Positions 7,466 through 17,905 of a stretch of 64,000 nt of DNA are shown here, piece by piece (positions within the stretch are counted from its first letter, which is position 1; every line of letters starts with the position of its first letter). The position numbers were made by a program, and so were the translations under genes. The stretch covers positions 1-64,000 of the forward strand of contig JAKQNF010000012.1 in the NCBI GenBank assembly GCA_029565935.1, written 5' to 3'. The stretch comes from Bacillota bacterium (GTDB lineage Bacteria; Bacillota; DTU025; MWDF01). The notes under the pieces were generated by a model. The model was not told where the DNA came from, did no database searches, and worked only from the letters and a program-made list of their open reading frames with translations.

Positions 7466-8177
7466 CCTTTCCCGCCTCCATCTCCCCGATTATCGACCTG
7501 TAGGCCGCCAGAGGGTCTTCGGCCTTGGTTATCGGCCTGCCGACGACGATGTAGTCGGCCCCCTCCTTCATCGCCTCGTACGGCGTGAACACCCTCTTCT
7601 GGTCGCCTTTCTCGGACCAGGAAGGCCTCACCCCCGGGCAAACCAGCTTGAAGGCCTCGCCGAATCGTTGCCTCATCGGCCTGATCTCATGCGGTGAGCA
7701 CACTACGCCGTCCATGCCGCAGCCCTTCGCGAGCTCCGCCAGCCTTACCGCGACGTCCGAGGCCGTGGCGTCCGCGAAGCCCACCAGCCTTATGTCGGCA
7801 TCGTCGAGGCTCGTGAGCACAGTCACTGCTATGATCAGCGGCTTTATTCTCCCTGCCGAAGCCTGGTCCCTTGCGGCCAGGGCCGCTTTCATCATCGCCG
7901 GACCTCCGGACGCATGCACGTTAATCATATCGGCTCCGCTGATGAGCGCCTGGCTTACGGCCCCCGCCACGGTCTGCGGTATGTCGTGGAACTTAAGGTC
8001 GAGGAACACCCTCTTGCCCATCGACTTTAGCTCTCTGACCGCCTCTCCCCTGCTCGCCAGGTACAGCTCCAGCCCCACCTTGAAATGTTCCGCCTCTGGC
8101 AGCGACCTGACCAGCTTGGAGGCCTCGGACCACACGGGATAATCCAGCGCGACTATCAGCCTTTCGTTCATCTTCAT
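7455..8177 (-). CDS. pyrF: Orotidine 5'-phosphate decarboxylase
   Basis: PyrF decarboxylates OMP to UMP, the last step of the pathway. The catalytic charged network is seen in FLDLKFHDIPQT (D60, K62, D65), with VALDYP at residues 9-14 and a phosphate loop VGRPIT near the end. Length is 240 residues, typical of the short bacterial form. The ATG overlaps the stop of pyrD (ATGA), indicating translational coupling. Confidence 0.97.
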   Translation of the reverse strand: MKMNERLIVALDYPVWSEASKLVRSLPEAEHFKVGLELYLASRGEAVRELKSMGKRVFLDLKFHDIPQTVAGAVSQALISGADMINVHASGGPAMMKAALAARDQASAGRIKPLIIAVTVLTSLDDADIRLVGFADATASDVAVRLAELAKGCGMDGVVCSPHEIRPMRQRFGEAFKLVCPGVRPSWSEKGDQKRVFTPYEAMKEGADYIVVGRPITKAEDPLAAYRSIIGEMEAGKDGR

Positions 8178-9106
8178 CCTGCTACCTTCCTTCCAGGGCA
8201 GGCCGCCCCGACAATCTCTCTGATGGAGGCCAGGCCCTCGTCCTTTACGTACCTGCTAAGCCCCTCGATTATCCTCGGGATCGCCATCGGGTCCGCGAGC
8301 TGCGCGGTCCCGACCGCGACCGCCGAGGCGCCCGCCATCATGAACTCCAGCGCGTCCTCCGCAGAGGATATGCCCCCCATGCCGATTATCGGTATCGACA
8401 CCTTCTGTGCCGTCTGCCACACCATCCTCACGGCAACGGGCCTCACGGCGGGCCCGGAAAGGCCGCCGGTCTCGTTGGCAAGGTAAGGCTTCCTCGCCTT
8501 TACGTCTATGCTCATACCCAGAAGGGTGTTGATCATGGAGATCGCATCCGCCCCCTCGTCCTCGCACGCCTTGGCCACTTCAGCAATGTCCGTTACGTTG
8601 GGCGTAAGCTTCATTATGATGGGCATGCCCACCGCCCGCCTGACCGCCTCAGTCACCTTGGCGGCGCCTTTGGCCGAAGAACCGAAGGCGAGGCCGCCTT
8701 CCTTCACGTTCGGGCAGGATATGTTTATCTCCAGGGCGTCGGCTCCGCCGTCCTGCTCGACGGCTTCGGCCACCTCCACGTAATCCTCGATAGTCGAGCC
8801 CGCCACATTGATTATCAGCTTCGTGCCTATCCCTTTCAGCGCCGGGGCTATCCTCGCCATGTACTCGCGAAGGCCGGGATTCTCCAGTCCTATTGCGTTG
8901 AGCATGCCGGACGGCGTCTCGCAGGTCCTCGGGGGAGGATTGCCGGCCCTTGGCAGCGGGGTGAGCGCCTTCACGACTATCGCGCCCATCATCGCCGGGT
9001 CGAAGAAATCCCTGTAGCAATCGGCGAAGCCGAACGTCCCCGACGCGCTCATAACCGGGTTCTTCATCTCGAGCCCAAAAAGCTCGGTCTTAAGCGCATC
9101 GTTCAC
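8174..9106 (-). CDS. pyrD: Dihydroorotate dehydrogenase B, catalytic subunit (NAD-linked)
   Basis: PyrD oxidises dihydroorotate to orotate with FMN. The protein has 310 residues; FMN contact K46 lies in VVKALTP and the probable catalytic base C131 in NISCPNVKEGG. The adjoining pyrK gene shows that this is the class 1B enzyme, an FMN/FAD/iron-sulfur complex passing electrons to NAD+, common in anaerobic Firmicutes. A GTG start at 9106 follows GGAGGAGG and overlaps the pyrK stop (GTGA). Confidence 0.97.
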   Translation of the reverse strand: MNDALKTELFGLEMKNPVMSASGTFGFADCYRDFFDPAMMGAIVVKALTPLPRAGNPPPRTCETPSGMLNAIGLENPGLREYMARIAPALKGIGTKLIINVAGSTIEDYVEVAEAVEQDGGADALEINISCPNVKEGGLAFGSSAKGAAKVTEAVRRAVGMPIIMKLTPNVTDIAEVAKACEDEGADAISMINTLLGMSIDVKARKPYLANETGGLSGPAVRPVAVRMVWQTAQKVSIPIIGMGGISSAEDALEFMMAGASAVAVGTAQLADPMAIPRIIEGLSRYVKDEGLASIREIVGAACPGRKVAG

Positions 9107-9873
9107 CGCAAGACCTCCTCCGCCCTGAACACGGGCCCGTCCTTACAGACCTTGAGCCACGCCCCGTCCTTCTCTGCCTGGTCGCAGGTGCAGCCGTTGC
9201 ACGCCCCTACTCCGCAGCCCATCCTCGTCTCCAGCGAGACCTCGAGGGAAAGCCCGGCTTTTGCGCAGACTTGCTTTACAGCCTTCAGCATCGGTACCGG
9301 CCCGCACGCGTAAACCATGTCGAAGCGTCTTTCTGCGATCAGCCTCTTCAGCGGCCCCGTCACCAGCCCCAGCTCTCCCATGCTGCCGTCTTCCGTGGCC
9401 ACTATGCAGCCTACTTCGAGAACGTCCGATTCCATAAGGCACATCCTGTCCTTGGCCCCTGCCAAAAGGAGTGCTTTTCCCCCTTCGCGCTCGATCGCTT
9501 CCTTCAGGAAGAACAGCGGCGCAAGGCCCGTGCCCCCTCCTACCAGGATGCAATCCTTCGCACCCGTCGTGAAGCCATGCCCCAGCGGGCCGTATATCCT
9601 CACCGTATCGCCCTTTCGCCTCCCGGCCAGCCAGCCGGTCCCTTTCCCGACCACGGCGAACCTTAGCGTCACCGAGCCGTCGGCAGGATCCGCCCCGGAT
9701 ACCCCCAGCGGCCTTGCCAGCAATGCATCCTTGGCCTCGGTGGATACCATCACGAACTGACCCGGCCTGGCGGATCTTGCGATGCTAGGGGCGCGAAGGA
9801 CCATCCTCTTCATGCCCTCGGCTATATCGGCAACGCTCACGACCATCGCCTCTTCAGAAACCATTCCGGACAC
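9103..9873 (-). CDS. pyrK: Dihydroorotate dehydrogenase B, electron transfer subunit
   Basis: PyrK carries electrons from the PyrD flavin to NAD+ through FAD and a 2Fe-2S cluster. A ferredoxin-reductase-type FAD/NAD fold occupies most of the 256 residues (RPLGVSG near 55 for FAD, LVGGGTGLAPLFFL near 108 for NAD). Cluster ligands are C220, C225, C228 and C243 in MGCGVGACNGCTCDQ...VCKDGPVF. The GTG at 9873 has GAAGGAGG 8 bases upstream. The gene lies between carB and pyrD in the operon. Confidence 0.96.
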   Translation of the reverse strand: MSGMVSEEAMVVSVADIAEGMKRMVLRAPSIARSARPGQFVMVSTEAKDALLARPLGVSGADPADGSVTLRFAVVGKGTGWLAGRRKGDTVRIYGPLGHGFTTGAKDCILVGGGTGLAPLFFLKEAIEREGGKALLLAGAKDRMCLMESDVLEVGCIVATEDGSMGELGLVTGPLKRLIAERRFDMVYACGPVPMLKAVKQVCAKAGLSLEVSLETRMGCGVGACNGCTCDQAEKDGAWLKVCKDGPVFRAEEVLR

Positions 9874-9886
9874 TAGCAGTCCTCCT

Positions 9887-12800
9887 TCAGGATATTCCGA
9901 CGTGTTCCCTTAATGACCTGACCCCGAGCCTTCCGCCCTTTACCAGGCCCTTCATGTGCCTTATCACATCCAGCAGGCCGGATGCGGTGTCGAGCGATGT
10001 CATGCACGGCAGGTTGAACTCCACCGCCGCCCTCCTGATCCTGAAGCCGTCCCTTACGGGCTCCTTGCCTCTTGCGGGCGTGTTTATGACGAGTCCGACC
10101 TCACCGGACCTTATCAGACCGAGCACGTCCCGTCCGGGGGATCCGATCTTCCCGACCTCGAACACGGATATGCCGTTCTCCCTTAGGTATTTCGCCGTCC
10201 CGGGTGTGGCCCAGACCGAGAAGCCCAGTTCCGAATACCCCTTGATTATCGGCAGGGCCTCGGCCTTGTCCTTGTCCGCGAGCGTCGCGAGTATGGCCCC
10301 GTGCTCCGGTATCTTGTAACCGGCGCCCAAGAAGGCCTTCATGAGCGCCTTTTTGTAGTCCTTGTCCAGGCCGATAACCTCGCCCGTGGATTTCATCTCC
10401 GGCCCGAGCGATATCTCCACGTCGGTGAGCTTGTTGAACGAGAACACGGGCATCTTCACGGCATACACGTCGGCCTGCCTGTACAGGCCGCCTTCGTATC
10501 CGAGCTCCTTAAGGCTGCTTCCAAGGGATGCCGCGGTGGCCAGCTTGACCATCGGTATGCCGGTGACCTTGCTCATGAACGGCACGGTCCTGCTGGCCCT
10601 CGGGTTCACCTCGATTATGTAGAGCTTGCCGCGGTGTATGACGTACTGCACGTTCATCAGGCCCTTTACCTTGAGCGCCCTTCCCAGCCTGACGGTGGTC
10701 CTGACTATCTCTTCCTTCTCCTGCTCCGAAAGGTTTACCGTCGGATAGATCGCCGTGCTGTCCCCCGAGTGCACGCCGGCCCTTTCCTGATGCTCCATTA
10801 TGCCGGGGATGAGCACCTCCCTGCCGTCGCATACGGCGTCCACCTCGACTTCGCGCCCCAGCAGGTACCTGTCAACCAGGACGGGGTGCTCGTTGGACAC
10901 CTTGACCGCCTCGTTGAGGTACTCCTCGAGGTCGGCCTCGTTGTATACGATCTCCATCGCCCTTCCGCCGAGCACGTAAGACGGTCTGACCAGCACCGGG
11001 AAGCCGAGTTCCGCCGCTATGCCATGGGCTTCGGTGCGGGTCCGGGCCATCTTGCCGGCCGGCCTCGCCAGACCGAGCTCCTCAAGCAGCGCGTCGAACT
11101 TCTCCCTATCCTCCGCGGCGTCTATGTCATCTACCGAAGTGCCTAGTATCTCCACTCCGTGCGCCGCCAGCGGCTCCGCGAGGTTGATCGCCGTCTGGCC
11201 GCCGAACTGCACCATGACCCCCAGGAGCTTTTCGTTGTCCAGCACGTCGAGCACGTTCTCTAGCGTCAGCGGCTCGAAGTAGAGCCTGTCAGAAGTGTCC
11301 GGATCGGTCGATACCGTCTCTGGGTTGGAGTTTATGATTATCGACTCATACCCCATGGCCTTCAGGGAAAGCGACGCCTGCACGGAGCAGTAGTCGAATT
11401 CCACGCCCTGCCCTATCCTGATGGGGCCCGAGCCGAGCACCACCACCTTCTTGCGCCCGGTCGGCACAGCCTCGTTGGCCTCGCCGTAAGCCGAATAGAA
11501 GTAAGGCGTCCTTGCCTCGTATTCTCCGGCGCACGTGTCTACCATGTGGTAGCAGGGCACCAGGCCGCGCCGCGCCCTCTGCTGCCTGAGCTCGTCTTCG
11601 GTGCAGTTGAGCATCCTTGACAGCTGGTAGTCGGAGAAACCGCACTTCTTGGCCTTGAGCCAGTCCTCGTTGGTCCACTTGCGCTTCGACGAAAGCTGGC
11701 CTTCTAGCCAGACGATATGCTCTATGTTGTCGAGGAAGAACACGTCTATCTTGGTGGCCGCATGTACCTGCTCGATGCTTATGCCGCGCCTTAGAGCTTC
11801 GGCCACGGCGAATATCCTCTCGTCGTCGCCCCTGCCCATCTTGGCGAGCAGCGTGTCGACGTCCATCTTCTCCATCTCGGGCACCAGAAGCCCCGTGAAG
11901 CCCGCCTCAAGAGATCTTACGGCCTTGAGCAGCGCCGCAGGGAAGTTCCTGCCCAGCGCCATAACCTCGCCTGTCGCCTTCATCTGCGAACCAAGCTTAC
12001 GGCCCGCCCCCTTGAACTTGTCGAAGGGCCAGCGTGGCACCTTGGCCACGACATAGTCGACCACCGGCTCGAACATCGCCGAGGTGTTGCCGGTGACGCC
12101 GTTCACGATCTCATCGAGCGTAAGGCCGAGTGCGATCTTCGACGCCACCCTTGCTATCGGATAGCCCGTCGCCTTCGACGCGAGCGCCGACGACCTGCTC
12201 ACCCTCGGGTTCACCTCTATGAGGTAGTAGGCGGCGCTGTCCGGGTCCAGCGCGAACTGGATATTGCAACCTCCTTCTATCTTAAGCGCCCTGATTATCC
12301 TTATCGCAGAGCTCCTTAGCATCTGGAAGTCCCTGTCAGAGAGCGTCTGCGTGGGAGCCACTACTATGCTGTCTCCCGTGTGTATGCCGACCGGGTCTAC
12401 GTTCTCCATCGAGCAGACCACGATGCAGTTGTCGGCCGAGTCCCTTATGACCTCGAACTCGATCTCCTTCCAGCCAGCTACGCTCCTTTCTATGAGGAGC
12501 TGCTTGTTCATGGAGTATATCAGGCCTTTTGACGCCACCTGGGCCAGCTCTTCCGGGCCGGACGCAAAGCCTCCGCCGGTGCCGCCCAGCGTATAGCCAG
12601 GACGCACTATCACGGGATATCCTATTGCCCCGGCCAGCTCCACGGCCTCTTCGACGCTGCTTACGATGCCGCTTCCCGGTACCGGTTCACCAAGCTCCTG
12701 CATCGTCTCCTTGAAGAGCTCCCTGTCCTCGGCCTTACGTATAGAGCCGACCGGAGTGCCCAAAAGCTTGACGCCGTATCTCGCCAGCACCCCCCTTTGG

Positions 12801-13108
12801 TCCAGCTCCACCGCCATGTTCAGCCCCACCTGGCCGCCGAGCGTCGGCAGCAGGCCGTCGGGCCTTTCCCTGTCTATGATCTCCTCAACGGCTTCCGGGG
12901 TGATCGGCTCGAGATAGACCTTGTCCGCCATGTCCACGTCGGTCATGATCGTCGCGGGGTTGGAATTGACCAGCACCACGCTTATGCCCTCCTCCCTGAG
13001 GGAGCGGCATGCCTGGGAGCCGGCGTAGTCGAACTCGGCCGCCTGGCCTATGACGATCGGCCCCGATCCGATGACCAGGACCTTCTTGATGGAGCTATCT
13101 CTTGGCAT
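9887..13108 (-). CDS. carB: Carbamoyl-phosphate synthase large subunit
   Basis: CarB makes carbamoyl phosphate from bicarbonate, ammonia supplied by CarA, and two ATP. The protein has 1073 residues. It has the expected two homologous ATP-grasp halves, each beginning with a GSGPI(V/R)IGQ...EFDY motif (near residues 15 and 560), and an MGS-like regulatory domain at the C-terminus (about 935-1073). The start at 13108 follows GAGGGG by 8 bases and matches the usual N-terminus [16 protein letters not shown]; it overlaps the end of carA by 14 bases. Binding UMP in the C-terminal domain is known for the family but not tested here. Confidence 0.97.
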   Translation of the reverse strand: MPRDSSIKKVLVIGSGPIVIGQAAEFDYAGSQACRSLREEGISVVLVNSNPATIMTDVDMADKVYLEPITPEAVEEIIDRERPDGLLPTLGGQVGLNMAVELDQRGVLARYGVKLLGTPVGSIRKAEDRELFKETMQELGEPVPGSGIVSSVEEAVELAGAIGYPVIVRPGYTLGGTGGGFASGPEELAQVASKGLIYSMNKQLLIERSVAGWKEIEFEVIRDSADNCIVVCSMENVDPVGIHTGDSIVVAPTQTLSDRDFQMLRSSAIRIIRALKIEGGCNIQFALDPDSAAYYLIEVNPRVSRSSALASKATGYPIARVASKIALGLTLDEIVNGVTGNTSAMFEPVVDYVVAKVPRWPFDKFKGAGRKLGSQMKATGEVMALGRNFPAALLKAVRSLEAGFTGLLVPEMEKMDVDTLLAKMGRGDDERIFAVAEALRRGISIEQVHAATKIDVFFLDNIEHIVWLEGQLSSKRKWTNEDWLKAKKCGFSDYQLSRMLNCTEDELRQQRARRGLVPCYHMVDTCAGEYEARTPYFYSAYGEANEAVPTGRKKVVVLGSGPIRIGQGVEFDYCSVQASLSLKAMGYESIIINSNPETVSTDPDTSDRLYFEPLTLENVLDVLDNEKLLGVMVQFGGQTAINLAEPLAAHGVEILGTSVDDIDAAEDREKFDALLEELGLARPAGKMARTRTEAHGIAAELGFPVLVRPSYVLGGRAMEIVYNEADLEEYLNEAVKVSNEHPVLVDRYLLGREVEVDAVCDGREVLIPGIMEHQERAGVHSGDSTAIYPTVNLSEQEKEEIVRTTVRLGRALKVKGLMNVQYVIHRGKLYIIEVNPRASRTVPFMSKVTGIPMVKLATAASLGSSLKELGYEGGLYRQADVYAVKMPVFSFNKLTDVEISLGPEMKSTGEVIGLDKDYKKALMKAFLGAGYKIPEHGAILATLADKDKAEALPIIKGYSELGFSVWATPGTAKYLRENGISVFEVGKIGSPGRDVLGLIRSGEVGLVINTPARGKEPVRDGFRIRRAAVEFNLPCMTSLDTASGLLDVIRHMKGLVKGGRLGVRSLREHVGIS

Positions 13109-14186
13109 ATATCCCACCCCTCTCGTCGACGAGGCGAATGTAGTCCGTGAATATGTGCGACGTGTCCCCGGGTCCGGGGAACGCCTCGGGATGGAACTGC
13201 ACGGAGAAAATGGGCAGCTCCTTGTGCCTCATGCCCTCCACCGTGCCGTCGTGCAGGTTGTAGTGGGTGATCTTCCAGTCGTCCTGGAGGCCCTCAGGAT
13301 CGAGGGCGTAGCCGTGGTTCTGCGACGTGATGTAGCACTTGCCTGCCTCGATGTCCTTTACCGGGTGGTTCGCCCCCCTGTGTCCGAACTTCATCTTCAC
13401 CGAGACGGCCCCCGTCGCAAGCCCCAGCAGCTGATGCCCGAGGCATATTCCCATCATGGGCGTGCCAGTTTCCATAATCTGCCTTATCGGCCCGAGGGCG
13501 TACTCAACATCCTTGGGGTCCCCGGGGCCGTTGGACAGCACCACGCCCGCGACTCCTCCTTCAAGGGCCTGTCCGGCGGAAGACCACGCCGGCAGCACCC
13601 TCACCCTCAGGCCGAGGCTGACCAGGGAGTCTATCACGTTCGCCTTCACTCCGAAGTCGAACAGCGACACCGTCCTTGGACCGTCGCCGATCTCATATGC
13701 CTTCTCAGTAGTCACGGACCTGACCAGGGACGGGCCGCCGAATGCAGGCAGCGCCCTGGCTTCTTCCGAAAGCAAGGACGGATCGGCTTCGCACGCTATG
13801 ATGCCCGGCATGGTACCGCAGGTCCTGATATGGAGGGTGAGGGACCTTGTGTCCACTCCCTTCATGCCGACAACACCGTTCTCCACGAGGTACGTGTGCA
13901 GCCTCTTCTCGGCCCTGTAGTTCGAAGGCTGGCCGCACAGCTCGGTTACCAGCAGCCCTTTAGCGTGGCACCTTGAGGACTGCACGTCCTTGCGGTTAGT
14001 GCCGTAGTTGCCGACCATAGGATATGTCATGACGATCATCTGGCCTTCGTAGGAAGGATCCGTCAGCATCTCCTGGTAGCCGGTCATGCTGGTGTTGAAC
14101 ACGACCTCGCCGGTCGCTTTACCTACGAGTCCTATCGATTTGCCCCTGAAGACGCTCCCGTCCTTAAGAGCCAGGTATGCTATCAA
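13095..14186 (-). CDS. carA: Carbamoyl-phosphate synthase small subunit (glutaminase)
   Basis: CarA hydrolyses glutamine and channels ammonia to CarB. The class I glutamine amidotransferase triad is visible: the nucleophile Cys in [12 protein letters not shown], and His and Glu in [10 protein letters not shown]. The N-terminal CPSase domain starts [14 protein letters not shown]. The frame is open into pyrC, but the TTG at 14186 is the right start: AGGAGG lies 8 bases upstream and the protein then has 363 residues, the usual size. The start overlaps the pyrC stop (TTGA). Confidence 0.96.
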   Translation of the reverse strand: MIAYLALKDGSVFRGKSIGLVGKATGEVVFNTSMTGYQEMLTDPSYEGQMIVMTYPMVGNYGTNRKDVQSSRCHAKGLLVTELCGQPSNYRAEKRLHTYLVENGVVGMKGVDTRSLTLHIRTCGTMPGIIACEADPSLLSEEARALPAFGGPSLVRSVTTEKAYEIGDGPRTVSLFDFGVKANVIDSLVSLGLRVRVLPAWSSAGQALEGGVAGVVLSNGPGDPKDVEYALGPIRQIMETGTPMMGICLGHQLLGLATGAVSVKMKFGHRGANHPVKDIEAGKCYITSQNHGYALDPEGLQDDWKITHYNLHDGTVEGMRHKELPIFSVQFHPEAFPGPGDTSHIFTDYIRLVDERGGIYAKR

Positions 14187-15484
14187 ATGCGCCACCTCCT
14201 GACCACGCCGTCGAGCATGGCCGCCCTTCCTGCGATGATCGTGGCGCGCGGCCAGCCGGAAAGCTCCATGCCGCCCGCGGGGCTGTTCTTGCCCCAGGAG
14301 GCGAAATCCTTCGGTTCGACGGCCCTTACCGTTTTCGGGTCGATCAAGGTGATGTCGGCCACGGACCCTTCCGACAAGCTCGGAGGAGCGCAGCCAAGGA
14401 CCCTGGCGGGTCCTGTCGTGAAGCGGGCTATGAAGTCGGAAGGTTCCATCCCGAGCCCTATCACCAACGCGGTCCATGACATGGCTATGGCGGTCTCCAG
14501 GCCCGAGATGCCGTTGGACGCCGCCTTGAATTCCTTCTTCTTCTTTTCGTCAGACCACGGTGCATGATCCGTCGCGATCGCGTCCACAAGGCCGTTCTTC
14601 GCCGCCAGCGCCACGGCCGCGCGGTCTTCCTCACCCCTTAGCGGAGGGTTCACCTTCGCATACGTTTCGAAGCCGGCGAGCAGCTCGTCCGTAAGGGCCA
14701 GATGGTGCGGCGTCACCTCGGCGCTGATGTTCGCGCCGTAGCCTTTCGCCCAGTTGAACAGGCTTATAGAAAGTCCCGTGCTAAGGTGGGCCAAATGAAG
14801 CCTGCCCTTCGTCCTTATCGCCAGGACAAGGTTCCTCGCCACCATGCACTCCTCAGACGCCCTCGGTATAGGGTTCAGCCCGAGCCATGTGGTCACGGGG
14901 CCCTCGTTGGCCTCACCACCGTTAGTGAGGGTCAGATCCTCGCAGTGCTCGATAATCGGCCTTCTTACTATCTTCGAATACTCCAGCGCCCTTCTCATCA
15001 TCTCGCCGTCGGCCACGGGGCTTCCGTCATCCGAGAACGCGACCGCGCCCTTCTCGGCCATGAGCGCAAGCTCGGCAAGCTCCAGTCCCTGCCTGTTCTT
15101 CGTGATCGTACCTATCGGCAATACCCGGACGTTCGCCTCGCTTCGGGCCTTGAGCGTTATGTACTCGACCATCGCCGGGCTGTCTACGGGGGGTGTCGTG
15201 TTGGGCATGGCGCACACTGCCGTAAAACCGCCGGCGGCTGCGGCCTGTGTGCCGCTTTCTATCGTCTCGTCCGCCGAGCCGGGCTCCCTTAGGTGGCAGT
15301 GCAGGTCCATGAAACCTGGAGCGACGAGCATGCCGTCGGCGTCGATGGTCTCCTTGGCGAAGACGTCCTCGAGCCTGCCTACCGCCGCCACCAGCCCGTC
15401 GTGCACGGCCACGTCGGCGAGCGTATCAAGTCCCGTGGAGGGGTCGATCACCCTTCCACCTCTGATGAGGATGTCGGCTTTCAT
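14183..15484 (-). CDS. pyrC: Dihydroorotase
   Basis: PyrC cyclises carbamoyl aspartate to dihydroorotate. The amidohydrolase metal ligands are seen in DLHCHLREPG (H62, H64) and in ATDHAPWS near residue 310. The N-terminus LIRGGRVIDPSTG is typical of class I dihydroorotases. It has 433 residues from the ATG at 15484, which overlaps the pyrB stop (ATGA). The frame continues upstream inside pyrB, but that part is not coding. Confidence 0.96.
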   Translation of the reverse strand: MKADILIRGGRVIDPSTGLDTLADVAVHDGLVAAVGRLEDVFAKETIDADGMLVAPGFMDLHCHLREPGSADETIESGTQAAAAGGFTAVCAMPNTTPPVDSPAMVEYITLKARSEANVRVLPIGTITKNRQGLELAELALMAEKGAVAFSDDGSPVADGEMMRRALEYSKIVRRPIIEHCEDLTLTNGGEANEGPVTTWLGLNPIPRASEECMVARNLVLAIRTKGRLHLAHLSTGLSISLFNWAKGYGANISAEVTPHHLALTDELLAGFETYAKVNPPLRGEEDRAAVALAAKNGLVDAIATDHAPWSDEKKKKEFKAASNGISGLETAIAMSWTALVIGLGMEPSDFIARFTTGPARVLGCAPPSLSEGSVADITLIDPKTVRAVEPKDFASWGKNSPAGGMELSGWPRATIIAGRAAMLDGVVRRWRI

Positions 15485-16407
15485 CAGCAACCCTCCCCTA
15501 TCATCATGTCCATGAGTGCCATCCTGACGGCGACGCCGCATGTGACCTGCTGGTTTATCTGCGACTGCGACCCGTCGGCGGCTGGGTTCGATATCTCTAC
15601 GCCCCTGTTCATCGGGGCGGGATGCATCACGTGCGCGCCGGGCCTGGCCTTTTCGAGCTTCTCGGGCGTCAGCCCGTACAGCCTGTGGTACTCCCTCACC
15701 GAGGGGAACAGGCCCGCCCTCTGCCTTTCGAGCTGTAGCCTCAGCATCATGACCACGTCAGCGCCATCGAGCGCCTTGTCCATGTCGTACGTGGCCTCGG
15801 CCCCGAGAACCTCGGGGTTTTCCGGCATAAGCGTCGGAGGCGCGCATATGACGACGGAGGCGCCCATCTTGCCCAGGCAGATGCAGTCGGACTTGGCGAC
15901 TCTGCTGTGGGCGATGTCGCCGATTATGGCGATCCTCTTGCCTTCCACGGTGCCCATAAGCTCCAGCATCCTCATGAGGTCCAGCAGGGCCTGCGTAGGA
16001 TGCTCGTGCATGCCGTCGCCGCCGTTTATCACAGGAGGCTCTACATAGGAGGCGAACAGGTTCGCCGCGCCGGACACATCGTGCCTTATAACAAAAAGGT
16101 CCACCCCCATCATCTGGAGGGTGAGACCCGTGTCTTTCAGCCCTTCTCCCTTCGCGGCGCTGGAAGTCGATATCTCGACGTTCAGGACCTCGGCGCCTAG
16201 GTACTTAGCCGCCAGCTCGAAGGAGCACCTGGTCCTGGTCGACGGCTCGAAGAACAGCGTAGATACGGTCTTCCCCGCCAGGACGTCCATCCTCGCCTTC
16301 TCGGCGAAGACCTTCCTCTTGTAGAACGCGGCCCTCGCCATGACGGCCTCGATCTGCAGCCTGTCAAGGTCTTCCATGCTCAGAAGATCGTAAGGCAACC
16401 CGGCCAT
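15484..16407 (-). CDS. pyrB: Aspartate carbamoyltransferase catalytic subunit
   Basis: PyrB joins carbamoyl phosphate and aspartate, the committed step of pyrimidine synthesis. The carbamoyl-phosphate motif FFEPSTRTRCSFE is at residues 52-64, HPTQALLDLM lies near 132, and the aspartate loop region MLRLQLERQRAGLFPSVREY lies near 220. From the ATG at 16407 the protein has 307 residues, the normal length. No pyrI regulatory subunit is present. It is the first gene after the PyrR-type attenuator. The frame is open upstream through the leader, which is not coding. Confidence 0.96.
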   Translation of the reverse strand: MAGLPYDLLSMEDLDRLQIEAVMARAAFYKRKVFAEKARMDVLAGKTVSTLFFEPSTRTRCSFELAAKYLGAEVLNVEISTSSAAKGEGLKDTGLTLQMMGVDLFVIRHDVSGAANLFASYVEPPVINGGDGMHEHPTQALLDLMRMLELMGTVEGKRIAIIGDIAHSRVAKSDCICLGKMGASVVICAPPTLMPENPEVLGAEATYDMDKALDGADVVMMLRLQLERQRAGLFPSVREYHRLYGLTPEKLEKARPGAHVMHPAPMNRGVEISNPAADGSQSQINQQVTCGVAVRMALMDMMIGEGC

Positions 16408-16448
16408 TCCATCATCCCCTTCATAACGTCTTCGAGGACGGCCCTCGT

Positions 16449-16482
16449 AAAAAAGCCTGCCGTCCTTTAAGGTCCGGCAGGC
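16449..16482 (-). terminator. Attenuator terminator before pyrB
   Basis: GCCTGCCG (16475-16482) pairs with CGGCAGGC (16455-16462) across a 12-base loop and is followed by six T residues (16449-16454) on the minus strand. Confidence 0.9.
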
Positions 16483-16532
16483 TCGTAGTGCATGCTTCTG
16501 CTGACTCCGCCTTTGCCAGCCTCTCAGGACTG
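16449..16532 (-). promoter_or_regulatory. PyrR-type RNA attenuator of the pyr operon
   Basis: The leader contains CAGTCCTGAGAGGCTG (16517-16532, minus strand), matching the PyrR binding-loop consensus of Firmicutes pyr leaders, followed 35 bases later by a strong terminator. In Bacillus, UMP-bound PyrR stabilises the anti-antiterminator carrying this loop so the terminator forms. The same logic is inferred here. Only one binding loop is seen, before pyrB, and pyrR itself is not in the window. Confidence 0.88.
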
Positions 16533-16560
16533 AGTTAAAAGCGCGGTTTCTACTGTAAAG

Positions 16561-16589
16561 ATTATGCCCTTCGAAGGTTAACAAGTCAA
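16561..16589 (-). promoter_or_regulatory. Promoter of the pyr operon
   Basis: TTGACT (16584-16589) and CATAAT (16561-16566) are spaced by 17 bases on the minus strand, just upstream of the attenuator. The start would fall near 16554. Confidence 0.75.
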
Positions 16590-16606
16590 GGCGAATGTTC
16601 GCCCGT

Positions 16607-17872
16607 CTAGGGCCTTACCGCCCTTTGAACATGCTGGGCCAAATCATCGAAACGGACTTCCAGCTGGTTTCCTTCTGCCATGTCCTTGACCACGGCCACG
16701 CCTTTCGCGATCTCCTCGTCGCCGATGATCGCAACGAACCTGGCCCCCAGCTTGTCCGCATATTTCATCTGGGCCTTAAGGCTCCTGCCGATAGTGTCGA
16801 ACTCGGCGGCAAGACCATCCTCCCTGAGCTTAAAGGCGAGCTCCATGGCCTTGGCGGTCCCCGCCTCGCCCAGTCCTGCCAAGTAGGCCACGGGCTTCGC
16901 GGAATCCACTTCGAGCCCTCCTTGCGCCCTGGCTACGGTTATGAGTCGTTCCATTCCGCAGGCCACGCCTACAGAAGGAGTCGGCGCCCCTCCGACCTCC
17001 TGGACAAGGCCGTCATAGCGACCGCCGCCGCCTATCGCGTCCTGGGAGCCGAGCCCCTCGGACGTGAACTCGAAAGTCGTCTTCGTGTAGTAGTCCAGGC
17101 CCCTCACCAGCCTGGGGTCCTTTACGTACTCCACGCCCAAGGCCTTAAGGCAGCCCTTCAGCTTCGTGAAGTGCTCGAGGCAGTCACCGCAGAGGAAATC
17201 CTCCACTTCAGGAGGATCGGGCACGATCGCCCTGCATTCGGGCGACTTGCAGTCGAGCAGCCTAAGCGGGTTGACCTCGAACCTCTTCTTGCAGGATTCG
17301 CAAAGTGACTCAAGGTTCGGCCTGTAGGCGTCCTTGAGGGCCTCCTTGTAGCGGGGCCTGCAATCTGGGCAGCCTATCGAGTTGAGGTGCACCTTCACCT
17401 GCTTTATCCCGAGCATCTTGAAATAGTCGAGGCTGAACCTTATGACCTCGGCGTCCGCCATCGGGGAGGCCGATCCCGTGTATTCGATCCCCATCTGGTG
17501 GAACTGCCTGAACCTTCCGGCCTGCGGCCTTTCGTACCTGAACATGGGCCCGAAGTAGAACAGCTTGGTGGGCTGGGCCTTGGCGCCCATGTTGTGCTCC
17601 ACGAAAGCCCTCATGACCGGCGCGGTGTTCTCAGGCCTCAGCGTGATGCTCCTGCCGCCCCTGTCGCTGAAGGTGTACATCTCCTTCTCGACTATGTCGG
17701 TGGCCTCTCCGACGCCGCGAACGAAAAGCTCCGTATGCTCGAATATCGGGGTCCTTATCTCGGAGTATCCGTACAGGTCGGCGAGCTGCCTTAGCGCTTC
17801 TTCGGCCCTCTGCCAGAGCCTCGCCTCCTCGAACATTATGTCCCTGGTGCCCCTCGGGGCGGTGATTTCCAT
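16607..17872 (-). CDS. hisS: Histidyl-tRNA synthetase
   Basis: HisRS charges tRNA-His in the cytosol. It is a class II synthetase of 421 residues. Motif 2 lies around FRYERPQAGRFRQFHQ (about 110-125), and histidine-specific segments LVRGLDYYTKTTFEF and AIGGGGRYDGL lie near 255-290. A C-terminal anticodon-binding domain follows. Four Cys in two pairs (CPDCRP and CESCKKRF, then CKSPECR, CGDC) form a probable zinc-binding insertion near 170-230, seen in some bacterial HisRS. It lies downstream of the SurA-like gene and upstream of the pyr promoter. Confidence 0.96.
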   Translation of the reverse strand: MEITAPRGTRDIMFEEARLWQRAEEALRQLADLYGYSEIRTPIFEHTELFVRGVGEATDIVEKEMYTFSDRGGRSITLRPENTAPVMRAFVEHNMGAKAQPTKLFYFGPMFRYERPQAGRFRQFHQMGIEYTGSASPMADAEVIRFSLDYFKMLGIKQVKVHLNSIGCPDCRPRYKEALKDAYRPNLESLCESCKKRFEVNPLRLLDCKSPECRAIVPDPPEVEDFLCGDCLEHFTKLKGCLKALGVEYVKDPRLVRGLDYYTKTTFEFTSEGLGSQDAIGGGGRYDGLVQEVGGAPTPSVGVACGMERLITVARAQGGLEVDSAKPVAYLAGLGEAGTAKAMELAFKLREDGLAAEFDTIGRSLKAQMKYADKLGARFVAIIGDEEIAKGVAVVKDMAEGNQLEVRFDDLAQHVQRAVRP

Positions 17873-17905
17873 GTCAATCGCACCTCTCGTACGTCGAATA
17901 TGCGT

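Noticed and set aside
13109-16584. Longer versions of carA (to 14477), pyrC (to 15541) and pyrB (to 16584)
   Set aside because: The extra N-terminal parts run inside the preceding gene or the attenuator, have no family similarity and lack ribosome binding sites at their starts.
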